A DNA stretch of 42,364 nt from a virus, in IMG/VR virus record IMGVR_UViG_3300009285_005270, positions 1 to 42,364 of that record; one strand, written 5' to 3'. Each line of letters starts with the position of its first letter. The stretch's first letter is position 1. Made by a program: the position numbers and the translations under genes. Positions 9,310 to 18,426 of this stretch are shown piece by piece. The notes beneath the pieces were generated by a model. It did not search any database and was not told the DNA's origin. It saw only the letters and a program-made list of their open reading frames with translations.

Positions 9310-10671
9310 TTATTTTTGAATATTAATAACAGGTTGGTTACTACTTTCAAATTTAATACCCAAAGCCTGTAATTCTTCTTTGGTGTATTGATTGTTTGTC
9401 TTATCGGTACCCATTTGGACAGGTCCCCATTTACTAGAAGCGTTGTAGGAATTATAAATTGTTTGGGAATCAACATCACCGGAGTAAACAGCCATAATAT
9501 CCTTAAATGATTCACCGGCTCTAGCCGCCGCTTTAATCTGATTGACCGCTTCTGATTCTTTTTCTGCTGTAGTTTGTTTACCGGTGGTTCTAGTACCATA
9601 AGATTGAACCGAAATTGTGCCATCCGGATTCCTAAATCCTATTTGAGTAATACCATCATTTGAAGTCTCAAAAACGATATCGGCTTTTGGATCAACCTTT
9701 TCCTTCATCGCTTGGATAATACCCACCGGCAATCCAGCCTGTATCTCTAGCTTTTGGATCATTAATTTTTGATCGGCCGGCAAATCGCCCATATTCAAAT
9801 TACCTTCTTTAATGGCATTAGCGACCGTAGTTAAATTAGCTCTAGCAGTGTCGACTCGGTTTTGCTTAATCTGTTCATTCAGTTTAATCGCATCAGTGGC
9901 ATAGGTCCACGCCTCTTGTCTAAATCCAGATAAAAGATTTTGGACCTTTACATTCCGATCAAATTCAGCCTCATAAGCCTTGACGGCATCACCATAATCA
10001 AGTCCGGCATTAGTCACATAGGTATTAATAATATTGTATTTGGTAGTCAATTCATCAACCACCGCGCTTTTCTGATTAGCAATATAATCAAGTTTGGTTC
10101 TAGCTTGCCTTTCTTCTTCACTAATCCGTCCGGCCATCACATTTAAGGCCACTGGTTTACCCTCTTCGGCTCCGGTCACTTCTCTCAATTTAGCTTGGAT
10201 GTCTTTCTCTTCTGCTTTAATTGTATTCAATTCGCCCTCCAAGTCGGCAACCCCATATTGGGTTCTTAGCTTTTCAGTTAAGGCATTGCGATCCAGAGTT
10301 GTTGGTACTGGGGTAGTTGGTGTAAGTTCGGTTTTTAACTGTTCGGCAGTTGGTATATTAATTTCCGGTACCTTAATCTCCGGAGAGGACATGGTTTGAA
10401 ACTGTTGATCCTGATAGGTAGCTAGATAATTAGGTAATTCTTCTTTACTGGTTGGATATTGGGTAGTTGGAGTAGTCGTTGATGTGGGTGTGGTGGTTTT
10501 GGCACCGCTACCGCCTTGTAGTGAAGCCAGAAGTCTAGTGTTTTGATCTGCCGTCCCTCGGTACTCTCCCGATTTTCCTAACCCGCTACTTTCATATATT
10601 CCGGCCCTCTGGGATACTGACGGTAATGCTTGTCCTTGTCCTGTGTAGTAATCATATAAAGTATTGGCCAT
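9310..10671 (-). CDS. Virion-associated coiled-coil protein, 453 aa
   Basis: The N-terminus is rich in Gly, Ser and Tyr (MANTLYDYYTGQGQAL), followed by a Thr/Pro linker at about 57-75 and a long Glu/Lys/Ala helical region at about 130-300 predicted to form coiled coils. The C-terminal third is globular. It lies four bases upstream of the giant ejection-type gene in the late operon. Such helical proteins are often internal virion or ejection proteins, which is the best guess, but no family is recognised. Confidence 0.65.
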   Translation of the reverse strand: MANTLYDYYTGQGQALPSVSQRAGIYESSGLGKSGEYRGTADQNTRLLASLQGGSGAKTTTPTSTTTPTTQYPTSKEELPNYLATYQDQQFQTMSSPEIKVPEINIPTAEQLKTELTPTTPVPTTLDRNALTEKLRTQYGVADLEGELNTIKAEEKDIQAKLREVTGAEEGKPVALNVMAGRISEEERQARTKLDYIANQKSAVVDELTTKYNIINTYVTNAGLDYGDAVKAYEAEFDRNVKVQNLLSGFRQEAWTYATDAIKLNEQIKQNRVDTARANLTTVANAIKEGNLNMGDLPADQKLMIQKLEIQAGLPVGIIQAMKEKVDPKADIVFETSNDGITQIGFRNPDGTISVQSYGTRTTGKQTTAEKESEAVNQIKAAARAGESFKDIMAVYSGDVDSQTIYNSYNASSKWGPVQMGTDKTNNQYTKEELQALGIKFESSNQPVINIQK

Positions 10672-10672
10672 A

Positions 10673-11053
10673 TTAGTTTTGTTTTTTAATAAATCCCACC
10701 ACTTTGTCTTTATCTAATTCTACACGATAATCAAGGACATTTTCTTTGCCGGACTCAAAATCAAGTATCAATTGGAAAAATGAAACATCTGGCGCCATAC
10801 CATCAGGAACTTCTACCTTTTTCATCCCCACAACTCTTTCCTCAACTTCCTGGGTTTTCTTATTAATCATGAACCATTTTTTTATTGGTTCTTCGACTTC
10901 ATGGAAAACAATCTTGAATGGAACCATATACTTACCCACTTCTTCGACTTCTAGATTGGATGGTTTAATAAACTCCTTATCAACATTTTCATGCACGCGA
11001 CCATTAACTGTGCCAAAGATGTCACCGCTTTTTTTATTGTAGAAAATTATCAT
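10673..11053 (-). CDS. Hypothetical late protein, 126 aa
   Basis: The translation begins MIIFYNKKSGDIFGTVNGRV and is rich in Val, Glu and Lys with alternating hydrophobic residues, suggesting a small beta-rich fold. It overlaps the last fibre paralogue by four bases and is one base from the next late gene, so it is co-translated with tail genes. Tail assembly or fibre chaperone roles are possible, but nothing diagnostic is visible. Confidence 0.65.
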   Translation of the reverse strand: MIIFYNKKSGDIFGTVNGRVHENVDKEFIKPSNLEVEEVGKYMVPFKIVFHEVEEPIKKWFMINKKTQEVEERVVGMKKVEVPDGMAPDVSFFQLILDFESGKENVLDYRVELDKDKVVGFIKKQN

Positions 11054-11958
11054 ACGATTTTGTCCTTAAAAATTATAACTCTAAAATACACCGTCACGGT
11101 TCCACTCTTTCTTATTTGAAGTTGAGTATTATTAGCACTACCAGGATATATTAATTCATCTTCAATTACCCTATCATTGGGCGTGCCATTGTTGAAAGTA
11201 TAAAAACCCATTGCATTACTAGTTGCCCACCCTGCTCGATTAACTATTTCTTGAACTTGATCTTTGACATTGATTCCAAAATAACTACCTGATCCGGCCG
11301 CCACATTCTGTTCAGAATAAGCATCTGTTTTTGCCTTACCCAAGTCACTACCGAATGATCCCACATTATCTTCGTCAATTCCCCATGTTTTAATACTTAC
11401 ATCATTGGACCCATACTTAGTATCTACCCGAAACTCAACTGATGCGGAGTCGATTGTAGCCCCCTGCGGCAAAGTATCATCAAAATATACACCTGCTCCG
11501 ACATTCGTAAATCTATATCCACAGTCATTAGCAGCTCCACCATTGTTACCAACCAATAAAGAGTCATTTCCTAATCCACCATTAGAATAACCGTCAGCAA
11601 CACTAGTTATGTTTATTTGGTTATATGGATGAATTAAATTCATTTTGCATTGTATTTTTGAAGAATCTGCGAAAGCATACGCGTTACCATTGATGTCTAA
11701 GTTGGCCGATAAATAAGGACATAATCTTTGTTTACTAGTCAATGAAGATCCTTGCCACAACACAATATGTGCCGGGACATACCCTAGCGAGTGAGTCACA
11801 TCAACTGTTTTATTTTGATCCCCAGGATTAAAAGTTACCGATACCAAAGAATCACTATGATATTTGAACATCGAATACTTTGAAGACATTATAATCCTCC
11901 GGATGTCCGACTCAGTGATTCCATATCCCGCCTCAGTTATTTTTATTCCGTAATCCAT
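11050..11958 (-). CDS. Tail fibre or receptor-binding paralogue, 302 aa
   Basis: This is the longest of three tandem paralogues. The N-terminus MDYGIKITEAGYGIT matches the next two genes (MGDYGFKVTRDGYGIT, MDYGLKISQDGKDV), all carry an H-(S/N)-L-G/N-(Y/F)-(V/I)-P motif near residues 50-65, and each ends in a Phe/Tyr-rich strand such as VIIF or YYIF. Here about 200 Gly/Asn/Ser-rich residues are inserted between motif and C-terminus, probably a beta-sandwich or lectin-like domain. Placement among tail genes suggests surface adhesins. The family resemblance is seen directly; the function is inferred. Confidence 0.7.
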   Translation of the reverse strand: MDYGIKITEAGYGITESDIRRIIMSSKYSMFKYHSDSLVSVTFNPGDQNKTVDVTHSLGYVPAHIVLWQGSSLTSKQRLCPYLSANLDINGNAYAFADSSKIQCKMNLIHPYNQINITSVADGYSNGGLGNDSLLVGNNGGAANDCGYRFTNVGAGVYFDDTLPQGATIDSASVEFRVDTKYGSNDVSIKTWGIDEDNVGSFGSDLGKAKTDAYSEQNVAAGSGSYFGINVKDQVQEIVNRAGWATSNAMGFYTFNNGTPNDRVIEDELIYPGSANNTQLQIRKSGTVTVYFRVIIFKDKIV

Positions 11959-12387
11959 TTAAGCTCCGTTATCGGCAAATATATAATATTTATAGTTTAC
12001 TGTTTTATTTGTACCACCAGAATTATGCATACCTAAAACTAAATTAGTTGAATCTAAATAAGTATTAATTAAGTCGCCGTTACTATCAATATCGCAATCT
12101 ACATATACGCCATTGTAATCGGCATCATCCGACGGTAAAACAATTCCTCCAAAATAATATCTTCCCGATGATGGATTGACCTCAGTATAAATAAAACTCA
12201 TGGGTATGAAATTCAAGTTATGGGCAATTGTCACACTAGCATCAGCTCCGGCGTTGACGGTTAGTTGTCCTGAACCCGATGCAGCAATTTTTACATTGGC
12301 ATATAACGAGTTAAAAGCATACTCTCTCGGTTCGGTACTAGTTATTCCATAACCATCTCTGGTTACTTTGAATCCGTAGTCACCCAT
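11959..12387 (-). CDS. Tail fibre or receptor-binding paralogue, 142 aa
   Basis: The middle member of the three-gene family. It has the same N-terminal DYG-(F)-K-V-T-R-D-GYGIT block, the AHNLNFIP version of the shared motif at about residues 74-81, and a KYYIFADNGA C-terminus. Its stop touches the start of the 302-aa gene and its start shares a base with the 118-aa gene, so all three are tightly coupled. No membrane segment or catalytic motif is visible. Confidence 0.7.
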   Translation of the reverse strand: MGDYGFKVTRDGYGITSTEPREYAFNSLYANVKIAASGSGQLTVNAGADASVTIAHNLNFIPMSFIYTEVNPSSGRYYFGGIVLPSDDADYNGVYVDCDIDSNGDLINTYLDSTNLVLGMHNSGGTNKTVNYKYYIFADNGA

Positions 12388-12743
12388 TAAGAAGCCCCTT
12401 GTTGATAAAAGATGTAATATCTAAAAGTTTCAGTATTAGTCGGCGCCGGAGATACCCAAAAAGGACTGACTGGTTCTATAGTCAAATTAGTTGAATCAGT
12501 ACCCGCATTGATTATATTATCTCCACAAATCCCCCCCCTAGTATACGACCCAACTCTCTTTTGCATGACAAAAAAGAACGGAATATACCCTAAACTATGA
12601 GCAATCGTTTTGGTTCCGGTACCAGTAGTGGCACCGGTTGTCTTTGTTTTGAGAGTATTAAATTTAGAACTGAATACCAATTCGTAATCAGCACAAGTTT
12701 TAACATCCTTTCCATCTTGTGATATCTTCAATCCGTAGTCCAT
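12387..12743 (-). CDS. Tail fibre or receptor-binding paralogue with G8 tract, 118 aa
   Basis: The shortest and first-translated member of the tandem family. It starts MDYGLKISQDG, carries AHSLGYIP at about residues 48-55 and ends RYYIFYQQGAS. The coding strand contains eight consecutive G residues at 12538-12531 (codons for R69-G70-G71), an unusual homopolymer in this AT-rich genome and a candidate slippage site that would truncate the protein. The gene ends one base into the next paralogue. Confidence 0.7.
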   Translation of the reverse strand: MDYGLKISQDGKDVKTCADYELVFSSKFNTLKTKTTGATTGTGTKTIAHSLGYIPFFFVMQKRVGSYTRGGICGDNIINAGTDSTNLTIEPVSPFWVSPAPTNTETFRYYIFYQQGAS

Positions 12744-13463
12744 TTAGAACCCTCCTGATTGATAACCTAACAAAATTCTATCGTTGGTTCCATCATTAAT
12801 TAGTATTCTTCTATTGGGACCATCAATCTTTATATTGCTAACTCCCACAACAAAATCACCACTTAATGTCTGCGACGAGCCGGCTTTAAGTAAAGCATCA
12901 GCGGCTCTCAAATCATTTAACAATACCCATTCCCCGGCGGTTATAGCATCAGCGCCTATTGATGCGGCCCGATATGGCTTATTATTGTCGTCGGTGTCAT
13001 ACCAAATATCACCTACGGCCAATGATACGGGAATGGTAGTTTGTGCAAATACTGTAATCGTTGAAACCATCAACAACTCCCATTGGCCGGTCGCAATTGT
13101 TGTCGCTCCTACCGCACCGGCGCGATACAACTTGTTTCCATCATCAGTGTCAAACCACAAGTCACCCACTGCAACCGAAGTCGGAATGGTTGCTTGCTTA
13201 AAAATACTTATCTTGGTATATCCCGCCCCGCTAAAATCAGCCGAGGTAGCGATTACATGACCGTCCATGTCGACACTAAATGGTGCATCAGCAAAACGAT
13301 TACCTCCAAGCCAGATACCGGATTCATCAGCCTTAAACGCTTTGGCGCCTCGACCTATCTGCAAGCTCAAAAGATCACTCAAGGTACTAACTGTTTGGAC
13401 ATTAACATTCCCTATGTCTACATCAGCAACATCGTTAAATGGATTGACAATATTTACGCTCAT
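12744..13463 (-). CDS. Tail tip or fibre protein with internal duplication, 239 aa
   Basis: Residues about 48-78 contain a GIWLGG...APFSVDMDGHVIA pattern of the kind found in C-terminal regions of phage tail-tip and fibre proteins. Two repeated blocks follow (IPTSVAVGDLWFDTDDGNK and IPVSLAVGDIWYDTDDNNK, about 45 residues apart). The C-terminus NDRILLGYQSGGF resembles fibre trimerisation ends. The start overlaps the upstream gene by four bases and the stop abuts the fibre paralogues. An attachment-organelle role is likely. Confidence 0.75.
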   Translation of the reverse strand: MSVNIVNPFNDVADVDIGNVNVQTVSTLSDLLSLQIGRGAKAFKADESGIWLGGNRFADAPFSVDMDGHVIATSADFSGAGYTKISIFKQATIPTSVAVGDLWFDTDDGNKLYRAGAVGATTIATGQWELLMVSTITVFAQTTIPVSLAVGDIWYDTDDNNKPYRAASIGADAITAGEWVLLNDLRAADALLKAGSSQTLSGDFVVGVSNIKIDGPNRRILINDGTNDRILLGYQSGGF

Positions 13464-14920
13464 TTTAGGAATACGGCCCCACTTTCAACCGAAGGGGCGG
13501 TATTACTACTCGCGGTAAAAGTGAGTTTAATTGATAATACCGAAGCCTCCGGACACTCTTCGGCAGTAACCACATTTCGTTCAGTATCAACCACTTCGGT
13601 CATATTGACATAGCCAGCATAGTTTTTATCGTAGGCAAGATTAAGGGCGCAACTAGCCGGTATCTGATAGTAAGCAAAAGCAATTTTATCAACTACCGAA
13701 AACTCCTCACGCTCAATCGCCATGATTCTCGATTCTAAATAAGCACCATCAAGTTTGTTTGAATAGTCTAATTTATCAACTCCATAAGTCGTAGCGTTCT
13801 TCCAAGCGACAAAAACATTGAAGCCAGACACCGCGATTGCCCCAATTTCAATCGATGAAGTGACAAAGGCACTTCCCGACCGTTCTGAAATGGGATAAGG
13901 GAAATCGAGGATAAAGGGGTATTTCTTATCATGTCTTGCCAACCGGTAGATACCCAGATCAGCCGGATTACCAGTACCATTACTAAACCCAAAAAGTAAT
14001 TGACCCCCGATATTACCTACCGATGAGGGGTGGACTAACCCGTAGGCCGTGGGTGAGTAGTCACCGGGAATAGTTTTATAAAGATCAAGGGTATTGGTAT
14101 TGCCATTGTAAACATAAAGGTTGCCGGCCAGTCCGGCATTAACTAGAACAAAGTTATCAGCCGGGATGAAAGCATTGATTCCTGTCTCCGGGATTGGATC
14201 AGATGAAGAGAAGCTAACACTGTAAGTATTCCATTTAATTATTTCTGTCTCGGTAATGGTATCGGCTACCCAAGTACCAATCAGAAGATCAGTTAAACTA
14301 ATCCCCAACGCCTTCACCCGCAAGGGACTTTTGATATCCAAAGCATTCGCAGTAAAAGTATTGGTGTCAACTTGGGCCACATAATTGCCATCTCCGATAT
14401 AAAGCACTTGAGCCGCGGTGTGATTAAGCATGGGATGAAACAAAGCATCAGTAACAGTAAAAGTAGCCCAGTTCAAGGCTATGTTGGCCGTCCAGTTAGA
14501 AGAGCCAACAGCTCCAGAGGCAAGAATCCGATGAAGTCTCGATTGAGTAGCAAAATAAATATAACCTTGATATTCACAAGCACCCAAACAACCGGCAGCA
14601 CCGGCGGCGGGAACCGTAGTATAAACCAGAGCAAAACTGTTGTCTGAGAGAGTTTGTTGCCAAATTTTGCCGTCAGTATAGGAAAACCAGTAGACATAAC
14701 CATTTGACGAAACTACTTTTTCTTTACAAAAAGCCGTAATGGTAGTACCACTAATTTTAGTCATTTTTTGAGCTACCTTAAGTAGTCCCGGAGTCGAATG
14801 AGGATCAAGTCCTGTCATTTTGTAAAAAGAGTTTTTGACACCGGACCATCGAGAGTCAGCTAAACCACCCTGATTAAAATCTTGAAACGGTATGATATTT
14901 TTCTTTACTGATGATGCCAT
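13460..14920 (-). CDS. Virion protein, possible beta-propeller tail or hub protein, 486 aa
   Basis: The N-terminal segment QGGLADSRWSGVKNSFYKMTG, followed by DPHSTPGLLK, is of a kind seen at the start of phage tail or hub proteins. The remainder shows repeated aromatic beta-strand blocks (GYVYWFSYTDGKIWQQ, GYIYFATQSRLHRI, LYIGDGNYVAQVD, GNLYVYNGNT), consistent with a propeller of blade-like repeats. A short-tail hub or stabilisation-protein role is plausible from position between connector-type and fibre genes. The fold is inferred from repeat spacing only. Confidence 0.65.
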   Translation of the reverse strand: MASSVKKNIIPFQDFNQGGLADSRWSGVKNSFYKMTGLDPHSTPGLLKVAQKMTKISGTTITAFCKEKVVSSNGYVYWFSYTDGKIWQQTLSDNSFALVYTTVPAAGAAGCLGACEYQGYIYFATQSRLHRILASGAVGSSNWTANIALNWATFTVTDALFHPMLNHTAAQVLYIGDGNYVAQVDTNTFTANALDIKSPLRVKALGISLTDLLIGTWVADTITETEIIKWNTYSVSFSSSDPIPETGINAFIPADNFVLVNAGLAGNLYVYNGNTNTLDLYKTIPGDYSPTAYGLVHPSSVGNIGGQLLFGFSNGTGNPADLGIYRLARHDKKYPFILDFPYPISERSGSAFVTSSIEIGAIAVSGFNVFVAWKNATTYGVDKLDYSNKLDGAYLESRIMAIEREEFSVVDKIAFAYYQIPASCALNLAYDKNYAGYVNMTEVVDTERNVVTAEECPEASVLSIKLTFTASSNTAPSVESGAVFLK

Positions 14921-14934
14921 AATTCATTATACCT

Positions 14935-15651
14935 TTAGTAGGGTTTTTCAGTCTTGGTCCAAGTATCAGTAGTTTTTACTGTCTTGGTATAAGTTGAGGT
15001 TGGCTTAACAGTTTTAGAGAATACCGCCGTCAACTTAGCAACCTTGGACCAAACATTAATAAGTAATCCATTAATATATGTTCGAATAGTATCGCTAAGT
15101 GTTACCGTATCACTTAAAATCTTTGTCATGGATTTTTGAAGCGAATCAGTTAAAGTGGCGGTGTCAGTTAAAGACAACAGCCTTCCATGCGCCTTGGCCA
15201 ATACTTCCGATAGCGTGGCAGTATCGTTCAATATTCTAGTAGTGGCTTTGGATATTGTCTCACTTAGTGTCGCGGTATCGGTTAAAGTCTTGAATTGACT
15301 TCTTATCTTTGAAAATACCTCGGAAAGAGTAACCGTATCCAAGAAGGAAATAAACCTATTTTGAATAGTAGAAAATACCTCAGATAGGGTAGCCGTTTCG
15401 TTTAATATCTTTGTAGTAGCTTTGGTCAATACTTCTGATAAGGTTATTGTTTCAATAAATTCCTTACCCTTAGCTTGGATAGTATCAAAAAATGGCTCGG
15501 ATAATGTGGCAGTATCGTTTAGAGTTCGAGATGTACCTTTGACCAATGTTTCAGAAAGAGTAACAGTATCGGTTAAACTCAAAACATGGGCTTGATTAAA
15601 GCCGCGATTGCTTCCGTAAGGTGTTGATCCAAATTCATTTCCGCCATACAT
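14935..15651 (-). CDS. Repeat-rich fibre or adhesin protein, 238 aa
   Basis: After a short Gly/Tyr head (MYGGNEFGSTPYGSNRGF), about nine degenerate repeats of roughly 18-20 residues run from residue 24 to 195. Each is built on L-x-D/E-T-A/V/I-T-L-S/T-E/D (for example LNDTATLSEVLAK, LTDTATLSETISK). The C-terminus changes to a second short repeat, (W/Y/F)-(S/T)-K-T-(V/E)-K. Such modular repeats suggest a fibrous shaft or extended surface protein whose length can change by recombination. It lies in the fibre bank, three bases after the 389-aa gene. Confidence 0.7.
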   Translation of the reverse strand: MYGGNEFGSTPYGSNRGFNQAHVLSLTDTVTLSETLVKGTSRTLNDTATLSEPFFDTIQAKGKEFIETITLSEVLTKATTKILNETATLSEVFSTIQNRFISFLDTVTLSEVFSKIRSQFKTLTDTATLSETISKATTRILNDTATLSEVLAKAHGRLLSLTDTATLTDSLQKSMTKILSDTVTLSDTIRTYINGLLINVWSKVAKLTAVFSKTVKPTSTYTKTVKTTDTWTKTEKPY

Positions 15652-15653
15652 AA

Positions 15654-16823
15654 TTAAAAGACATACTCAATAAAAGAAGTAAATAGTGTTAGATCAGAAA
15701 CGGCACACCAATAATCAATTTTGTTGTTAGCCGAATACTTAATTGCCCCCATATTCATTTGGCTAGAACCAGCCGTACCAACCGAACCGCTAGCATTACC
15801 AAACACAACAGCATCAAATGGTACTTCTAGTGTAAAATTGGTGATATCTACCGCGGCAGTATATCCATAAGCCGCCTGCCAATCTCTAATAAACCCATTA
15901 CAAACTTGATATTTGTGAGACAAAGTTGAGGGTGTTCCAGATGGAGCTGTACTCCCAGTCCATACGGGGACTACCACAGCTTCTAAAACTCTTGACTCGT
16001 ACACAGGTCTTTGAATTAAGTTTTTATTGGTAAATGTAGGAACTGTCCATGTATAGCCCGCGCCGGCCGAAAGAGTGGCAGCAAACCTACCTATCAGTTC
16101 ATAATCATCTCCGGCTGCCGCGTTAGTAATAGTAGAAATGGCACAATATTTTTCATTAGTTGATGTTGCATGAAAACTGTCATACTCTTGTCCTGCCGGT
16201 GTTCGGCTAAATCCAACTACTACTCCGTCAGTAGCGTTATAACCCAAATAGACAAAATAATCTATTTCTTTGGTGGCCAATACCGTACTCCCAGCATTGC
16301 ACCAATTCGTCCCCGCGTTTTTGGTTACACTCAAAGCCCCCGTTATGGCCCTTAAAGTATCCCCAATGCGACAATAAACCGGATTAGTGGCACTTGGATC
16401 GGTACCGTCCATACATTTAATAGCTACTGTCAAATTATTACTGGCAACTGATGGAGTAATTTTTCCATTTATCAAAAGTCCTTTCCAATAAACTTCGCTT
16501 AATATTTGCTTTTCTGAACTATGAACCTCACAGATATCATCTCCAACCACAATCGTTCTGGCTGTAGTTACTGGTATTCCTTGCGCCCGCACAATGGTAT
16601 AGGTAGTCGTTCCCGCCGCGCTAGATCCCGCTGTCACCTTAACTATTTCACTATTAGCCCTTGTTGGTGCGGTACTAGCCGGTTTAACCAAACCCCACCA
16701 AGGATAAATGTCGGGAAGATAAGCGGCGTTAGCGTCGGTAACACCAAGAGAAGTCCCTGAAGTGGCCGGAGACGGAGCTGCTGAAACTGAGACGAATGAT
16801 AAATCTGTATGTACTCTACTCAC
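15654..16823 (-). CDS. Tail fibre-like protein, 389 aa
   Basis: A Thr/Ser/Ala/Gly-rich beta-type protein starting MSRVHTDLSFVSVSAAPSP. It has a GDDICEVHSSEKQ segment near residue 95 and a PVYESRVLEAVVVPVWTG segment near 280, and ends in aromatic strands (LTLFTSFIEYVF). Composition, length and position between two other fibre-type genes support a tail-fibre or baseplate-attached role. No enzymatic motif is visible. Confidence 0.65.
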   Translation of the reverse strand: MSRVHTDLSFVSVSAAPSPATSGTSLGVTDANAAYLPDIYPWWGLVKPASTAPTRANSEIVKVTAGSSAAGTTTYTIVRAQGIPVTTARTIVVGDDICEVHSSEKQILSEVYWKGLLINGKITPSVASNNLTVAIKCMDGTDPSATNPVYCRIGDTLRAITGALSVTKNAGTNWCNAGSTVLATKEIDYFVYLGYNATDGVVVGFSRTPAGQEYDSFHATSTNEKYCAISTITNAAAGDDYELIGRFAATLSAGAGYTWTVPTFTNKNLIQRPVYESRVLEAVVVPVWTGSTAPSGTPSTLSHKYQVCNGFIRDWQAAYGYTAAVDITNFTLEVPFDAVVFGNASGSVGTAGSSQMNMGAIKYSANNKIDYWCAVSDLTLFTSFIEYVF

Positions 16824-16859
16824 AATTTTAGATAGCCTTGGTTAGTAATACCACGCAGT

Positions 16860-17414
16860 TTAGGCTACTTTGACTTTGTGGATAATTTGTAGGGTGTCGG
16901 TATCAACAATAGTAACGGCAGAAAAGGTTTGATAAGCCATTAAGTTACCACCGGAAGTATTGTTATCTAACAATCCCTCTTCGGTAACGGCGAAAGAACC
17001 GGTAAATGAAAAGGTCTTAACCCATTGTTCAGTATCTCCGGTTGTGGTCGTGGTCGTATTTGTTACTGTAGCGGCACCCCTCTGGCCTCCGGCAGTCACT
17101 ATTTCCGAGTTAAGGGTTGTAGTACCTCCGGTACCGATTCCAATAGCGATGGCGGTCACTGGTGCAGTCGTAGTACCACCTAATTGCTCAGCGGTGATAG
17201 CCTTACCTTTTGTGGTGATTGTATTTATTTTGATCCCACCAACTTGCCAATTGCCAAAAAGTAGAGGCACTTTCAAATCCACGCCAAAAAGTTTATGTGC
17301 TAAATTCCACAACTTATTTGCGTTAAAAAGTTTCTTCTCATTACCATCCTTATCGAACAACCTAATCTCCGTCCACCCCTGTAAACCTACTTGATTAAAT
17401 AATGTTTTTTTCAT
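16860..17414 (-). CDS. Putative tail-fibre-associated structural protein, 184 aa
   Basis: The middle carries AIAIGIGTGGTTTLNSE followed by a Thr-rich strand region and SFAVTEEGLLDNN...LMAYQTFS. This is a recurrent pattern in small phage structural proteins near fibre genes (GTGT-T-L motif, then E-x-G-L-F/L-D, then a final hydrophobic strand). It overlaps the upstream 71-aa gene by four bases. A structural role is likely; its exact place in the virion is unknown. Confidence 0.65.
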   Translation of the reverse strand: MKKTLFNQVGLQGWTEIRLFDKDGNEKKLFNANKLWNLAHKLFGVDLKVPLLFGNWQVGGIKINTITTKGKAITAEQLGGTTTAPVTAIAIGIGTGGTTTLNSEIVTAGGQRGAATVTNTTTTTTGDTEQWVKTFSFTGSFAVTEEGLLDNNTSGGNLMAYQTFSAVTIVDTDTLQIIHKVKVA

Positions 17415-17626
17415 TTGTCCTCCTTTTTAACTGCCACTAACTCACTCTCAGCCCCGGTCTTGAAACCTTCAATTATTTCCTTCTTCTCGTGGTCTACCTC
17501 TTTAGCACTAATTTTGTATGTCCAACCTTCTCCATCAAATGCCATTGAGACAACTTTGCCAACCTCATAAATCGAATCACCAACAAACTTTACCCGATCT
17601 CCTATATCAAATTTGTTTTTTACCAT
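17411..17626 (-). CDS. Small SH3/KOW-like protein, 71 aa
   Basis: The sequence FDIGDRVKFVGDSIYEVGKVV has the spacing of a KOW/SH3-type barrel (GD-x-V at residues 8-11, then a turn and a second strand). It ends in a Lys/Glu-rich tail. It is coupled to the 184-aa gene by a four-base overlap and sits in the head-to-tail region. The fold assignment is tentative and the function unknown. Confidence 0.6.
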   Translation of the reverse strand: MVKNKFDIGDRVKFVGDSIYEVGKVVSMAFDGEGWTYKISAKEVDHEKKEIIEGFKTGAESELVAVKKEDK

Positions 17627-17656
17627 AATTTATTATGCTTTTTTAATTAATAAAAA

Positions 17657-18403
17657 TCAATAGTTGGCACCATTATCACCTATCTGTGAAGCTGGTGGTA
17701 CAGCAAAAGTAACCTGTCTGTCTCTATTTTGGGGTTTAAGAGAGTTGATAGACGATCGTTTCAAAGTATCATAATTCTGTTCTCGCTCGGTTAGGGGTAT
17801 TGGCTTCTCTTTACTTTCTTTCCATTCAATGATTACTCCCATCGCCCATACACCGTGCATCTCCCTAGGAATACCGTGTGTGGTTGTAGAGGGGTCTTGA
17901 CTCATGTCGTTGGTAGCGGATAAGTCCGTAATGGCCTCTGGCCAAGTATTTACACGGACCTTCAAACCACTAGCCACCGAAGTAATCGTGCCAGAGTAGA
18001 TATAAATTGACTTACGACTTAAATCAAATCTGGCACCTTGGGGATTGTCTTGACTAACTTGTTGGTTATTAAAGAAGTTGGTTATCTCCGATTCAGTCTC
18101 AATCGAGGTACCTACCTGAGATAAATCTAATTCATAAAGAGGAATGAAGTTAGTAGCATCTAGTTTGGCTTCAATTCTTTTGATAGAAGCGAGCATATCT
18201 TGAGGTAAAGGATATTCTCTTTGATCGGCGACCAAACTGGTGTACTGGGGGATAAGTAAAATATCTTCATCGGCATCGAGAATATCTTTGGCCAATTCAT
18301 CTTGTCTTACCTTCATGTAAGCCAACATTTCAGCATCCGAAAAGGTAGTTGAATTAGTCTTGGTTTTCTTCCGAACATAGGTGGCAAATTCAGCGGGAGT
18401 CAT
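17657..18403 (-). CDS. Probable head-tail connector or adaptor protein, 248 aa
   Basis: The N-terminal 45 residues (MTPAEFATYVRKKTKTNS, then DAEMLAYMKVRQDELAKDI) form two helices of the type seen in podovirus connector or adaptor proteins. The protein then has YPLPQDMLASIKRIE and strand-rich parts and a flexible tail. Position between capsid decoration genes and tail genes agrees with a ring below the portal. No motif proves this. Confidence 0.6.
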   Translation of the reverse strand: MTPAEFATYVRKKTKTNSTTFSDAEMLAYMKVRQDELAKDILDADEDILLIPQYTSLVADQREYPLPQDMLASIKRIEAKLDATNFIPLYELDLSQVGTSIETESEITNFFNNQQVSQDNPQGARFDLSRKSIYIYSGTITSVASGLKVRVNTWPEAITDLSATNDMSQDPSTTTHGIPREMHGVWAMGVIIEWKESKEKPIPLTEREQNYDTLKRSSINSLKPQNRDRQVTFAVPPASQIGDNGANY

Positions 18404-18426
18404 AAACTAATTATACAGACTAATTG

